Assembly: GCF_963677685.1 (NCBI RefSeq)
Contig: NZ_OY782186.1
Span: 2,914,001 to 2,978,000, forward strand
DNA from: an uncultured Bacteroides sp.
GTDB taxonomy: Bacteria > Bacteroidota > Bacteroidia > Bacteroidales > Bacteroidaceae
DNA: 64,000 nucleotides
Direction of reading: 5' to 3'
Positions 55,751-64,000 of the stretch are shown here, piece after piece (position 1 is the stretch's first letter; every line of letters starts with the position of its first letter). The position numbers were made by a program, and so were the translations under genes. Below the pieces are notes generated by a model, which ran no database searches, was not told where the DNA came from, and saw only the letters and a list, made by a program, of their open reading frames with translations.

Positions 55751-56917
55751 ATGATACAACGTATACTGGCCATCTTAGCCGCCGCTCTTATCATTCCTGA
55801 TATTTACATTTACCGAATGTATATTATTCGCCTAACAAGCAGCATCTTTCTACGTACATTCTACTTTGTTCCTTCCTTACTGCTCTTTATAGGGATCATC
55901 TTCTTGATTTTCGCTGTAGGAGGTGCATTTATCAGTGAGCACAGTCGCTGGGTTGGCTGGTTTACACTCACCTATTTCCTGTTCGCTTTGCCTAAAATCA
56001 TTTTCATGTTTTGCTCACTCATCGGATTACCTTTTAAGTATACGCTACAATGTCCTCAAACTCCTTTTGTATATACAGGCCTATTCTTAGCTATCGGTAT
56101 AATAGGGATCATTCTGTACGGGTCATTGATTGGAAAAACGCGCTTTGAAGTAAAAGAAGTAAGCTACACCTCTTCCAAACTACCAAAAGCTTTCGATGGT
56201 TATCGCATCGTTCAGCTATCTGATATTCACATCGGAAGCTGGGAAGGAAATGAAAAAGCAATGCAAAATGCTGTAGAAAAAGTCAATGCATTACATCCTG
56301 ATTTGATAGTCTTTACAGGAGATTTAGTAAACAACCGTGCCGATGAGCTAAACGGTTTTCAAAATATTCTTGCCAAATTAAAAGCCAAAGACGGCATTTA
56401 TTCCATTTTAGGTAATCACGATTATGGTCCTTATTATCATTGGAAAACAAAATCCGATCAGGTAAAAAGTCTGCTGGAATTAGAAGAAAGACAGCAAGAG
56501 ATGGGATGGAATTTATTAAATAACTCACATGACATTTTACACAAAGGCAATGACAGCATCGCGCTTATAGGTGTTGAAAATGAAGGTGAACCTCCTTTCT
56601 CACAATATGGCAATTTATCTAAAGCCATGAAAGGTACAGACGATATGTTTCAGATCTTACTCAGCCACAACCCTACCCACTGGCGACGGGAAGTTTTGCC
56701 AAAATCGAACATCGACCTGATGCTTGCTGGGCACACTCACGCCATGCAAATGGCATGGGGGCATCATTCACCCTCCTCTTTTGTTTATCCCGAATGGAGT
56801 GGAATGTACAAAGAAGGCAACCGTAGCCTATACGTCAACGTAGGTCTAGGCTTTGTCGGAATCCCCTTTCGCTTTGGGGCTTGGCCTGAGATTACAGTGA
56901 TTACATTAAAAAGATGA
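55751..56917 (+). CDS. Membrane-anchored metallophosphoesterase
   Basis: 388 residues with about four N-terminal membrane segments (to ~130), then a calcineurin-like phosphoesterase domain with the standard metal motifs DIHIGS (~157), GDLVNN (~193), GNHDYG (~222), SHNPTHW and GHTHAMQ (~327). It is the YkuE/YaeI-like type, often acting on lipid or cell-envelope phosphates, but the substrate is unknown. It overlaps the first ABC exporter gene by 4 bp. Confidence 0.88.
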   Translation: MIQRILAILAAALIIPDIYIYRMYIIRLTSSIFLRTFYFVPSLLLFIGIIFLIFAVGGAFISEHSRWVGWFTLTYFLFALPKIIFMFCSLIGLPFKYTLQCPQTPFVYTGLFLAIGIIGIILYGSLIGKTRFEVKEVSYTSSKLPKAFDGYRIVQLSDIHIGSWEGNEKAMQNAVEKVNALHPDLIVFTGDLVNNRADELNGFQNILAKLKAKDGIYSILGNHDYGPYYHWKTKSDQVKSLLELEERQQEMGWNLLNNSHDILHKGNDSIALIGVENEGEPPFSQYGNLSKAMKGTDDMFQILLSHNPTHWRREVLPKSNIDLMLAGHTHAMQMAWGHHSPSSFVYPEWSGMYKEGNRSLYVNVGLGFVGIPFRFGAWPEITVITLKR

Positions 56918-58638
56918 TCAAATACTGGCAAATACTCAAAAACTATAAGACAAGCCTGTTGACTTGCCCTTTTCTTGTTTTGGTATCTGTGTTATGCGAA
57001 ACCATACAACCCATGTTTATGGCAAACATCATAGACAACGGAGTGATGCAAAACAATCTATCTGTGATCACCGAAGTGGGTGGATATATGTTACTAGTTT
57101 CCATTATCGGATTAAGCTTCAGTGTAGCAAATGTCTACCTCTCTTCTCGGGCATCTGTTGGGTTTGGTACAGATTTGCGTGGCGATCTATTTAACAAAAT
57201 ACAGCAGCTCTCCTTCTTTGATATAGACCGTTTCAGTTCCGGTTCCCTTATCACAAGACTTACCGGAGACATCAGCCGAATACAGCAAGTAGTTCTCATG
57301 TCAATGCGCCTACTGCTACGATCTCCACTAATGCTTGCTATGGCTATCTTTTTTGTGATACGTATTAATTTTGATCTGGCGCTCATATTGCTTGCTTCCA
57401 TTCCGATCTTAGGTATCGGCGTATTCCTCATTCTACGTAAAGGATTTCCCTTCTTTTTAAAAGTGCAACAAAAGGTTGACCACTTGAATGAAGTAGTGAG
57501 AGAAAACTTAATCAATATTCGAGTAGTAAAATCATTTGTGCGAGAAGACTTTGAAACACAAAAATTTGTTCGCAGAAGTGAAGATTTAAGGGATATGGTC
57601 ATTCGCGCTTCTAATATTATCGTTGCCATCTTCCCGTTGATGCAGCTTATTATGAATTTATCCATCATTGCCATTTTGTGGATGGGTGGACATAAAGTCA
57701 TCCAAGGAGAGTTAAAAGTCGGCGAGTTGATTTCTTTCGTTAACTATCTTGCACAAGTACTAATGTCGCTGATGATACTCTCTATGATTATCATGTTCTA
57801 TGCACGTGCATCAGCCTCATCCAAACGTATTCTGGAGGTACTCAACTCAGAACCCTCACTAACCAATACAGAAGAAGGCAGACTTAATAGTCAACAAATA
57901 AAGAAAGGAGAGATTATTTTTAAAGGGGTTGATTTTCGGTACGAAGGAGGAGAAAATGATGTACTCAAAAATATTAACTTCCACATAAAAGCAGGAGAAA
58001 CGATTGCCATAGCAGGAGCCACAGGATCGGCCAAAAGTTCGTTGGTGCAACTCATTCCCCGTCTATACGACGTAACTGCCGGAGAAATACGGATCGACAA
58101 CATTCCCTTAAAAGAATACAATCTGGACGAACTGCATAGTGGTATAGGAATGGTTCTACAGAAAAATGAATTGTTTACTGGTACGATAGCCGACAATCTC
58201 TGCTGGGGAAAGCCGAATGCAACAATGGAAGAGATCGAAGAAGCAACTCGGGCTGCCGAAGCTCACGACTTTATCCAATCTTTTACTGATGGATACAACA
58301 CACTTTTAGGACGAGGAGGTGTTAATCTTTCAGGAGGACAGAAACAACGCATTTGCATTGCCCGCGCATTGCTCCGCAAACCTAAGATACTCATACTTGA
58401 CGATAGTACCAGTGCTGTAGACTCCGAAACAGAACTTTTGATACGCAAAAATCTGAATACTCTGTTGCAAGAAACGACAGTAGTTATCATCACCCAGCGC
58501 ATCCATACCATGCAGTCGGCAAACAGAATTATGGTGCTCGAAGATGGGGAAATAGAATCCATCGGAACTCCGGATGAACTCTTACTTCACTCTAAAGTAT
58601 ATCAGGAAATATATAATTCACAACAAATATTAGGCTGA
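56914..58638 (+). CDS. Heterodimeric ABC exporter, subunit with degenerate ATP site
   Basis: A 574-residue half-transporter with six membrane segments and one nucleotide-binding domain. The signature LSGGQKQRICIARAL is normal, but the catalytic Glu after Walker B is Asp (ILILDDSTSAVD), the switch His is replaced (VIITQRIHTM), and the P-loop reads GATGSAKSS with Ala for the usual Gly. The Asp and Gln changes are those of the TM287-type subunit of heterodimeric exporters, where one ATP site does not hydrolyse. The partner is encoded 2 bp downstream. Probably a drug or lipid exporter. Confidence 0.9.
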   Translation: MIKYWQILKNYKTSLLTCPFLVLVSVLCETIQPMFMANIIDNGVMQNNLSVITEVGGYMLLVSIIGLSFSVANVYLSSRASVGFGTDLRGDLFNKIQQLSFFDIDRFSSGSLITRLTGDISRIQQVVLMSMRLLLRSPLMLAMAIFFVIRINFDLALILLASIPILGIGVFLILRKGFPFFLKVQQKVDHLNEVVRENLINIRVVKSFVREDFETQKFVRRSEDLRDMVIRASNIIVAIFPLMQLIMNLSIIAILWMGGHKVIQGELKVGELISFVNYLAQVLMSLMILSMIIMFYARASASSKRILEVLNSEPSLTNTEEGRLNSQQIKKGEIIFKGVDFRYEGGENDVLKNINFHIKAGETIAIAGATGSAKSSLVQLIPRLYDVTAGEIRIDNIPLKEYNLDELHSGIGMVLQKNELFTGTIADNLCWGKPNATMEEIEEATRAAEAHDFIQSFTDGYNTLLGRGGVNLSGGQKQRICIARALLRKPKILILDDSTSAVDSETELLIRKNLNTLLQETTVVIITQRIHTMQSANRIMVLEDGEIESIGTPDELLLHSKVYQEIYNSQQILG

Positions 58639-58640
58639 TT

Positions 58641-60407
58641 ATGGGGCATAATGATTATTTAAAAGGCAACGGCAAACCCAAAGCAGGAAAAAAAACTTTT
58701 TTCAGGCTGATGTCATACCTGGCCTGTAACCGTCGACTGCTATTTGTCATCGGAGTACTTATCATCATAAGTATCGCAAGTAATCTGACGAGTTCATACA
58801 TGCTTCGCCCCATTATTAATAACTACATTCTTCCCGGAGATTTACCCGGTTTGGCTCGCATCTTACTGCTCTTAGCAGCCATCTATCTGATAGGAGTAAT
58901 CGCTACATATACACAGCAAGTATTGCTAAATAAAATAGGGCAACGTACAGTAGCACGCATGCGATCCGATCTTTTTGAAAAAATGGAGCGTCTGCCTATT
59001 AAATATTTCGATACCCACCAACATGGAGATCTTATGAGCCGATACACCAACGACATTGACCGTATCAGCGATGTATTAACAGATAGCTTATCTGATATAC
59101 TTTCAGGCTTACTAACTTTAATAGGTATTTTCTGCCTGATGCTATTTATCAGTCCCACGCTTACAATCGTCATTGTTATCACAGTTCCTCTCATGTTTAT
59201 TAGTGCCAACGGTATCGTGAAGCGTAGTAAAAAATACTTCAAATCGCAACAAGAGTCATTAGGCGTCATGAACGGATACATCGAAGAGATGATTAGCGGG
59301 CAGAAGGTTGTTAAAGTTTTCGGACATGAAAAAAAGGTAGAAGCAGACTTCAAAGCATTAAATGATAGTCTACAGGAAAAATCCCGAAAAGCACAGTTCT
59401 ATTCAGGGCTGATGATGCCTGTAATGCAAAACCTGAGCACATTAAATTATGTCATCATTACCATTGTGGGAGCTTTATTAGCTATCTATCGCGGGTTTGA
59501 TGTCGGAGGATTGGCAGCCTTTCTGCAATATTCAAGGCAATTCGGACGCCCTATCAATGAACTAGCTAGTTTGTATAACAGCATTCAGGCTGCCATTGCA
59601 GGAGCAGAACGGATTTTCAATATCATTGATGAAACTCCTGAAAAAAGTGATGATATAAACGCCATTAGCCTGCAAAAAACAAAAGGAGATGTGATAATGG
59701 AGGATGTTTATTTTGGATACAAAACAAATAAAACAATCTTAAAAGGAATTTCACTACATGCCCCTGCCGGACGCAAGATCGCATTAGTGGGAGCTACAGG
59801 AGCCGGAAAAACCACCATACTCAATATGCTCCCCCGCTTTTTCGATATTCAATCGGGAAAAATTACCATCGATAATCATTCCATCAGCGAAATAAAACGT
59901 GAAGAGCTCCGTCGATCAATGGCTATCGTATTACAAGACACCCATCTCTTTACAGATACCGTGCGTGAAAATATTCGATTCGGACGATTAGATGCAACAG
60001 ATGAAGAGGTAGTAGAAGCAGCCCGGTTAACAGCCGCGCACTCTTTTATCAAGCGCCTGCCACAAGGATACGACACCCTGTTAGAAAATGACGGAGCAAA
60101 CCTCAGTCAGGGACAACGCCAGCTTTTAAACATTGCTCGTGCAGCAGTAGCAGATCCGGCTATATTGTTACTTGATGAAGCGACTAGCAATATTGACACC
60201 CGTAGTGAAATTCTCATTCAGAGAGGTCTTGATCAACTTATGCAAGGGCGTACCAGCTTCATTATTGCCCATCGACTATCAACTGTTCAAAATGCAGATA
60301 TGATCTTGGTGCTAGAGCACGGACAAATTGTAGAGCAAGGTACTCATCAGGAACTTCTTGATATGCAAGGGAAATATTACACACTAAATAAGGAACAGTT
60401 TAAATAA
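58641..60407 (+). CDS. Heterodimeric ABC exporter, catalytic subunit
   Basis: A 588-residue half-transporter. The P-loop GATGAGKTT (~380), Walker B LLLDEATSNID with catalytic Glu, and switch IIAHRLSTVQ are canonical, while the signature is LSQGQRQLLNIARA rather than LSGGQ. That is the TM288-type pattern and complements the degenerate subunit encoded upstream, giving one consensus and one non-consensus ATP site per dimer. The two genes are 2 bp apart and cotranscribed with the metallophosphoesterase gene. Confidence 0.92.
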   Translation: MGHNDYLKGNGKPKAGKKTFFRLMSYLACNRRLLFVIGVLIIISIASNLTSSYMLRPIINNYILPGDLPGLARILLLLAAIYLIGVIATYTQQVLLNKIGQRTVARMRSDLFEKMERLPIKYFDTHQHGDLMSRYTNDIDRISDVLTDSLSDILSGLLTLIGIFCLMLFISPTLTIVIVITVPLMFISANGIVKRSKKYFKSQQESLGVMNGYIEEMISGQKVVKVFGHEKKVEADFKALNDSLQEKSRKAQFYSGLMMPVMQNLSTLNYVIITIVGALLAIYRGFDVGGLAAFLQYSRQFGRPINELASLYNSIQAAIAGAERIFNIIDETPEKSDDINAISLQKTKGDVIMEDVYFGYKTNKTILKGISLHAPAGRKIALVGATGAGKTTILNMLPRFFDIQSGKITIDNHSISEIKREELRRSMAIVLQDTHLFTDTVRENIRFGRLDATDEEVVEAARLTAAHSFIKRLPQGYDTLLENDGANLSQGQRQLLNIARAAVADPAILLLDEATSNIDTRSEILIQRGLDQLMQGRTSFIIAHRLSTVQNADMILVLEHGQIVEQGTHQELLDMQGKYYTLNKEQFK

Positions 60408-60425
60408 GATTTCTCTCCAAAATGA

Positions 60426-63400
60426 TCAAATAGAACTCACTTTTATTGCACTCTTCCCATTAATCGATTTATGAACTTGTACTTGCACAGCTATCCGTTC
60501 GCTCATCTCCTGTACATGTGATATCACTCCAATCTTACGACCTTGCATTTGCAACATTTCCAAAGCTTCCATAGCAGTACGTAAACTATCGGCATCCAAC
60601 GATCCAAATCCTTCATCTATGAACAGTGATTCTACTTGTAAATTATTGCTCGACAAAGAAGACAAACCCAATGCCAAGGCTAACGAGATAAGAAACGACT
60701 CGCCGCCTGAAAGCGAATATACCGTACGTACCTCATCACACATGTCGCCGTCCACCACTTGCAACGCAAGCGTATCAGGAACTTGTTGCAATTTATAGCG
60801 ACGAGACAGATAAGAGAGATGTTTATTGGCATGTAGCAACAACAGATTGAGCGTATAACTTTGAGCTATCACCTTAAACTTATTGCCATCTGCACTACCA
60901 ATCAATTTATTTAGTTTTTCCCATTTTAATGCGATTTCTTGTTTCGCTTCCAGCTCTTTCTCTATACTTTTCAGTCGGATACGATTTTGCTCCTGTTGTA
61001 ACAGTTTTGCTTCTAATAAAGAATAGTTGCGATCATTCTCTTCATTTATTCTTTGCTGCTCTGTTATTGCCTCAGAAAGTTGATCAGGAAATTCAATTAA
61101 CGCTTTTTTCTTTTCTAAATCTTCTATGATAAGAGATAACTGACGTATTTCACCTTGCAAACCAGAGATCATGGAGCGACAAGCATCCACTTTCTTACGT
61201 CCTTCCTCTAATAAAGTATTTAATTCATTCTCTTTCCGCTTAACAGCCAACTCCGCATCTTCAACCGTTTTACCACGCAATAAAGCTTTACGTGCCGTTT
61301 GATAACGCTGTAGATCATTCTTTGCAATAGTAAATCTCTGTTGTTCCTTTTCTTCAGATACAAGCAGCAAATTTAGTTTTTCCTTAGCCCCTCCAAGCTC
61401 TTGAAACAACAAACGAGAAGATGAAATAGCATCACGCAAAGTAATGCAATGAACACGCAACAGCTTTAACTTATCCTCTCTATCCTGCCACTCTTTATAA
61501 AGCCGTTGATACTCTTGTAGTTTTTCAGAAAGCGCTTCAAGGCTAACATTTACACTCTCTAATTGCTGTTCAAAACGAGCAAATAGAGTTTCAGATTCTT
61601 GTTTTCTGTAAGCTAAATGAACCAAATGTTCTTGCAAAATATCGCCCTGCTTCCCTTCATCACAAACGACATCATCCCCATCTATGCCCAACTTTATCAA
61701 ATGCGCCGTTTTTTCATCCAAATGTCCTATCAACAGCATTGTTAGTTGCTCTTCTTCTCTGAGCCGCGAGGTAAATTGAGTTCTATTTTTATTCTCTTCC
61801 CTTTCCAAAGAAGTCAACTCACTTTTTAAAGAAATAATGCGATCATTTAGCTTCTTAGATTCCTCTAAAGCAACTCTATATTCAACTTCTATACCTTGAC
61901 AAATAGTTTCAGCAACCTCTTCGTGCGTGCTATAAGGATGTTCCTTGCTCCCACAAACAGGGCAAGCCCTTCCTTCAAGAAGTCCTTTACGCAACTCCTC
62001 CACGCTTTGATTTATAGCAGCACGCGCATTATCATAAATCCGTTGCAAAGCTCTAACCTGCTCCTCTTTTCCTTGAAAATCTCGAGTGAGAATCGACATT
62101 TCTTTAGTATTATTCTCTCTACTGGCACGTAGCGTAGCTATCTGGCTAGCTAAACCCTGCAAATCTCCTAATAATCGCCCCCAATCCAATGCCGTTTGCC
62201 GAAGTTTTTGCAAAGCATTCTGTTCCTGAGCCAATCGTTTCTGCTCTTTAGCCAATTCATCAATACCAAAAGAATTTAAGCGTTTGAGTAACTCATCATC
62301 AGCTTTTTGAAGTAAAACGAGTAATTCCTCTCCTTGAGAAGATAAAAATTCAGCCTGCTGCAAAGTTGATTCTATACCGTGCGTCAATTCTTTTTTATCA
62401 TCACTAGCTAATATATTTGTGGCAGAAAACTGCAAATTAGCGATAGCCTCCTTCTTTAGCAACGAAGTATCTACTGAAAGATATTTTTCTCTCCAATTAG
62501 ACAAAGCAACATCAACAGGAGCAATAGAAGCTACTTCATTAGCAATGATTTTTTGTAAATCTGTAGATTGTAGTTGACCGTAATTAGTGAGTAAATGTTC
62601 TTCTTTTACCCCTACCTCTCTCCGGCCCTCTTTCGTTTTCTTTTGGGCAAGTTGTAAAACGTCATAAGCCTCTTTATAAACAACTTGCGCTGTTTGTATC
62701 TGAACATCTAATTCACGTGCTTTATGCAAATCCGGTTGTAAATCCTCCCAATGTTGACGAAACTCTTCTAAATTCTTTTTTCGTAACCCCAGTTCAACCT
62801 CTAACTCTTTAAGCCTTTCCTGCTCTACTCCCTGTTGTTTCTTCTTTGTAATAAGAGCCTCCTGCTGAAGAGTGAGAGAGTGCAAGGTAGCAAGTTGGTC
62901 TTTCAAGATGGACAAGCGCTCTACTCCTTGTTTTCGTACAGCAATGAGTTTTTCTCTTCCTTCGGTTATATGATCCACCTCCTCCTGAGGTAGTATCTCA
63001 ATAAGCCCTACACTTTCTTTTACCTTTCTGAAAGATTCTTCAGCCCCTTTGCTATGAGCATATATTTCACGAGAGATCTGTGAATAAATTTCTGTGCCGG
63101 TGAGTTTTTCCAAAAGTTCAGCCTTAGCCGACTCCTTAGATTTAAGAAAAGTCGCAAAATCATTCTGAGCCAACAATACCGTGCGGGTAAACTGATCATA
63201 CGTAAGCCCTACTAATGCAACCAAACGAACCAACAAATCCGTTTTAGTACCTTGTAGCTCCTCTTGAGTATCAAGATCAATCACCTGAATTACCTGAGGC
63301 TGCAAAGAGCCTGTCGGTTTATTCCTAGCTCTGCGTACTGACCAACAGGAGCGATAACGACGACCTGTCGCAGCAACAAAATCGACCTCTGCAAATCCAT

Positions 63401-63677
63401 CTCCCGCACCACGTCGAAGGATGTTTCGTACATCCGACTGATTTATTTGATTCTCACCCACATCCTGCAACCTGACATTCTCACTAGAAGCGGCAAAACG
63501 GGGCGCATTATCATAGAGTGCCAGACATAAAGCATCTAATATAGTAGACTTCCCGGCTCCTGTAGGTCCGGATATAGCAAAAATACCAGCCGATAACAGA
63601 GGTTCAAGAGTAAAATCAACCTCAAACAAACCTTCTATAGATGCTAAATTCTTTAATCGTATGGATAATATTTTCAT
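60426..63677 (-). CDS. sbcC: Exonuclease subunit SbcC (Rad50-like)
   Basis: A 1083-residue SMC-like ATPase. The P-loop is GPTGAGKST (residues 37-45), long coiled coils meet at a zinc hook CPVC (~573), and the C-terminal lobe has the signature SLSGGESFLISLALALG and Walker B LFIDEGFGSLD (~1018). With the SbcD nuclease it processes hairpins and blocked DNA ends. sbcD normally lies directly upstream, but here an IS256-like element begins about 50 bp before the start codon, so expression may depend on a promoter from the element or in this short gap. Confidence 0.92.
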   Translation of the reverse strand: MKILSIRLKNLASIEGLFEVDFTLEPLLSAGIFAISGPTGAGKSTILDALCLALYDNAPRFAASSENVRLQDVGENQINQSDVRNILRRGAGDGFAEVDFVAATGRRYRSCWSVRRARNKPTGSLQPQVIQVIDLDTQEELQGTKTDLLVRLVALVGLTYDQFTRTVLLAQNDFATFLKSKESAKAELLEKLTGTEIYSQISREIYAHSKGAEESFRKVKESVGLIEILPQEEVDHITEGREKLIAVRKQGVERLSILKDQLATLHSLTLQQEALITKKKQQGVEQERLKELEVELGLRKKNLEEFRQHWEDLQPDLHKARELDVQIQTAQVVYKEAYDVLQLAQKKTKEGRREVGVKEEHLLTNYGQLQSTDLQKIIANEVASIAPVDVALSNWREKYLSVDTSLLKKEAIANLQFSATNILASDDKKELTHGIESTLQQAEFLSSQGEELLVLLQKADDELLKRLNSFGIDELAKEQKRLAQEQNALQKLRQTALDWGRLLGDLQGLASQIATLRASRENNTKEMSILTRDFQGKEEQVRALQRIYDNARAAINQSVEELRKGLLEGRACPVCGSKEHPYSTHEEVAETICQGIEVEYRVALEESKKLNDRIISLKSELTSLEREENKNRTQFTSRLREEEQLTMLLIGHLDEKTAHLIKLGIDGDDVVCDEGKQGDILQEHLVHLAYRKQESETLFARFEQQLESVNVSLEALSEKLQEYQRLYKEWQDREDKLKLLRVHCITLRDAISSSRLLFQELGGAKEKLNLLLVSEEKEQQRFTIAKNDLQRYQTARKALLRGKTVEDAELAVKRKENELNTLLEEGRKKVDACRSMISGLQGEIRQLSLIIEDLEKKKALIEFPDQLSEAITEQQRINEENDRNYSLLEAKLLQQEQNRIRLKSIEKELEAKQEIALKWEKLNKLIGSADGNKFKVIAQSYTLNLLLLHANKHLSYLSRRYKLQQVPDTLALQVVDGDMCDEVRTVYSLSGGESFLISLALALGLSSLSSNNLQVESLFIDEGFGSLDADSLRTAMEALEMLQMQGRKIGVISHVQEMSERIAVQVQVHKSINGKSAIKVSSI

Positions 63678-63728
63678 TAGACTTAATGTAAGTTAGATTT
63701 GTTATATATCGTATATGCGCATATTTTG

Positions 63729-64000
63729 GGGGAGTATCCCATATTTTGTGTAAACGTTAAAATTTACAGGTAATCGGATTAGGGTTTATACCTTAATTCG
63801 ATTTTCAAAGATAGTCAAAAACTGATTAAATATCATTCTCCAGTTCCAAATTGGTTGATGCCATTTTTTTCAATCTCTGCTATAGCTAGGTAGACAGACT
63901 TCTTCAACGCAGCATCATTAGGGAAAGAAAGTTTGTTTTTGGTGTATTTTCTAATTTTACCATTCAGATTTTCAATCAAATTGGTTGTATAAATAATCTT
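63729..64000 (-). mobile_element. IS256-like insertion sequence, 3' end (continues past window)
   Basis: The end of the element is placed near 63729 (within about 10 bp), where a stretch starting GGGAGTATCCCATATTTTG has the look of a terminal inverted repeat. Inside lies the 3' end of a mutator-type transposase gene. The other end and the target-site duplication are outside the window. Confidence 0.6.
63786..64000 (-). pseudogene. IS256-family transposase, 3' end, apparent frameshift
   Basis: Reading from the window edge gives [20 protein letters not shown] and [21 protein letters not shown], the conserved C-terminal region of IS256/mutator transposases. In the frame as written it stops at 63833. 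Adding one base to the T7 run at 63864-63870 restores the usual ending (EKKW, then [19 protein letters not shown]) with a stop at 63786. Either the copy is inactive or the homopolymer was misread. Confidence 0.7.

Noticed and set aside
57135..57701. A 188-codon minus-strand frame inside the ABC exporter gene
   Set aside because: Shadow of a clear plus-strand gene with complete ABC motifs.

Overview
The window looks like a chromosomal segment of a low-GC member of the genus Bacteroides or a close relative. The grounds are a SusC/SusD pair with a hybrid two-component regulator, fimbrillin-type lipoproteins, an HU protein heading a capsule operon, Bacteroidales-type promoter boxes (TAnnTTTG), and Bacteroides-style tyrosine recombinases. 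No rRNA, tRNA or CRISPR array was seen.

Positions 1-5969 (minus strand) hold a decayed tandem duplication. Each unit originally held a tyrosine-recombinase-like gene, an acyltransferase and a fimbrillin-type lipoprotein gene. The left unit kept the acyltransferase but has only a stub of the recombinase-like gene. The right unit kept the recombinase-like gene but has only a scar of the acyltransferase. Both kept the lipoprotein gene, and the left one runs off the window edge.

Positions 4911-28419 (minus strand) form one long, tightly packed surface-polysaccharide operon of about 23.5 kb. In transcription order it encodes an HU protein, a WecA/MraY-type initiating transferase, a nucleotide-sugar epimerase/reductase, a Wzx flippase, an FrhB-like iron-sulfur protein, a polysaccharide pyruvyl transferase, a series of GT2/GT8/GT4 glycosyltransferases with a Wzy-like polymerase, and then an unusual five-gene block: S24/S26 peptidase, PqqD-like protein, nucleotidyltransferase, ABC exporter and HprK-like kinase. 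Wza-like and Wzc-like export proteins and a degenerate recombinase follow. Upstream of the operon, perfect 26-bp inverted repeats bound a 429-bp AT-rich segment beside a complete tyrosine recombinase gene. This has the form of a phase-variable promoter switch; the best promoter match in the assembled orientation points away from the operon.

Positions 30735-37201 carry housekeeping genes: mfd, split in two by an apparent frameshift; a dolichyl-phosphate-mannose-synthase-like glycosyltransferase; dihydroorotase; and a stand-alone methionine-synthase activation-domain protein. Positions 37289-38455 encode an ECF sigma factor and a small membrane protein.

Positions 38548-55367 (plus strand) form a polysaccharide utilization locus: a hybrid sensor/regulator, GH92 mannosidase, a small secreted protein, GH89 alpha-N-acetylglucosaminidase, an HGSNAT-like membrane acetyltransferase, SusC, SusD and a GH28 lipoprotein. 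Positions 55751-60407 encode a membrane metallophosphoesterase and a heterodimeric ABC exporter with one degenerate ATP site. SbcC follows on the minus strand, and the window ends in the 3' end of an IS256-like insertion sequence whose transposase appears frameshifted.
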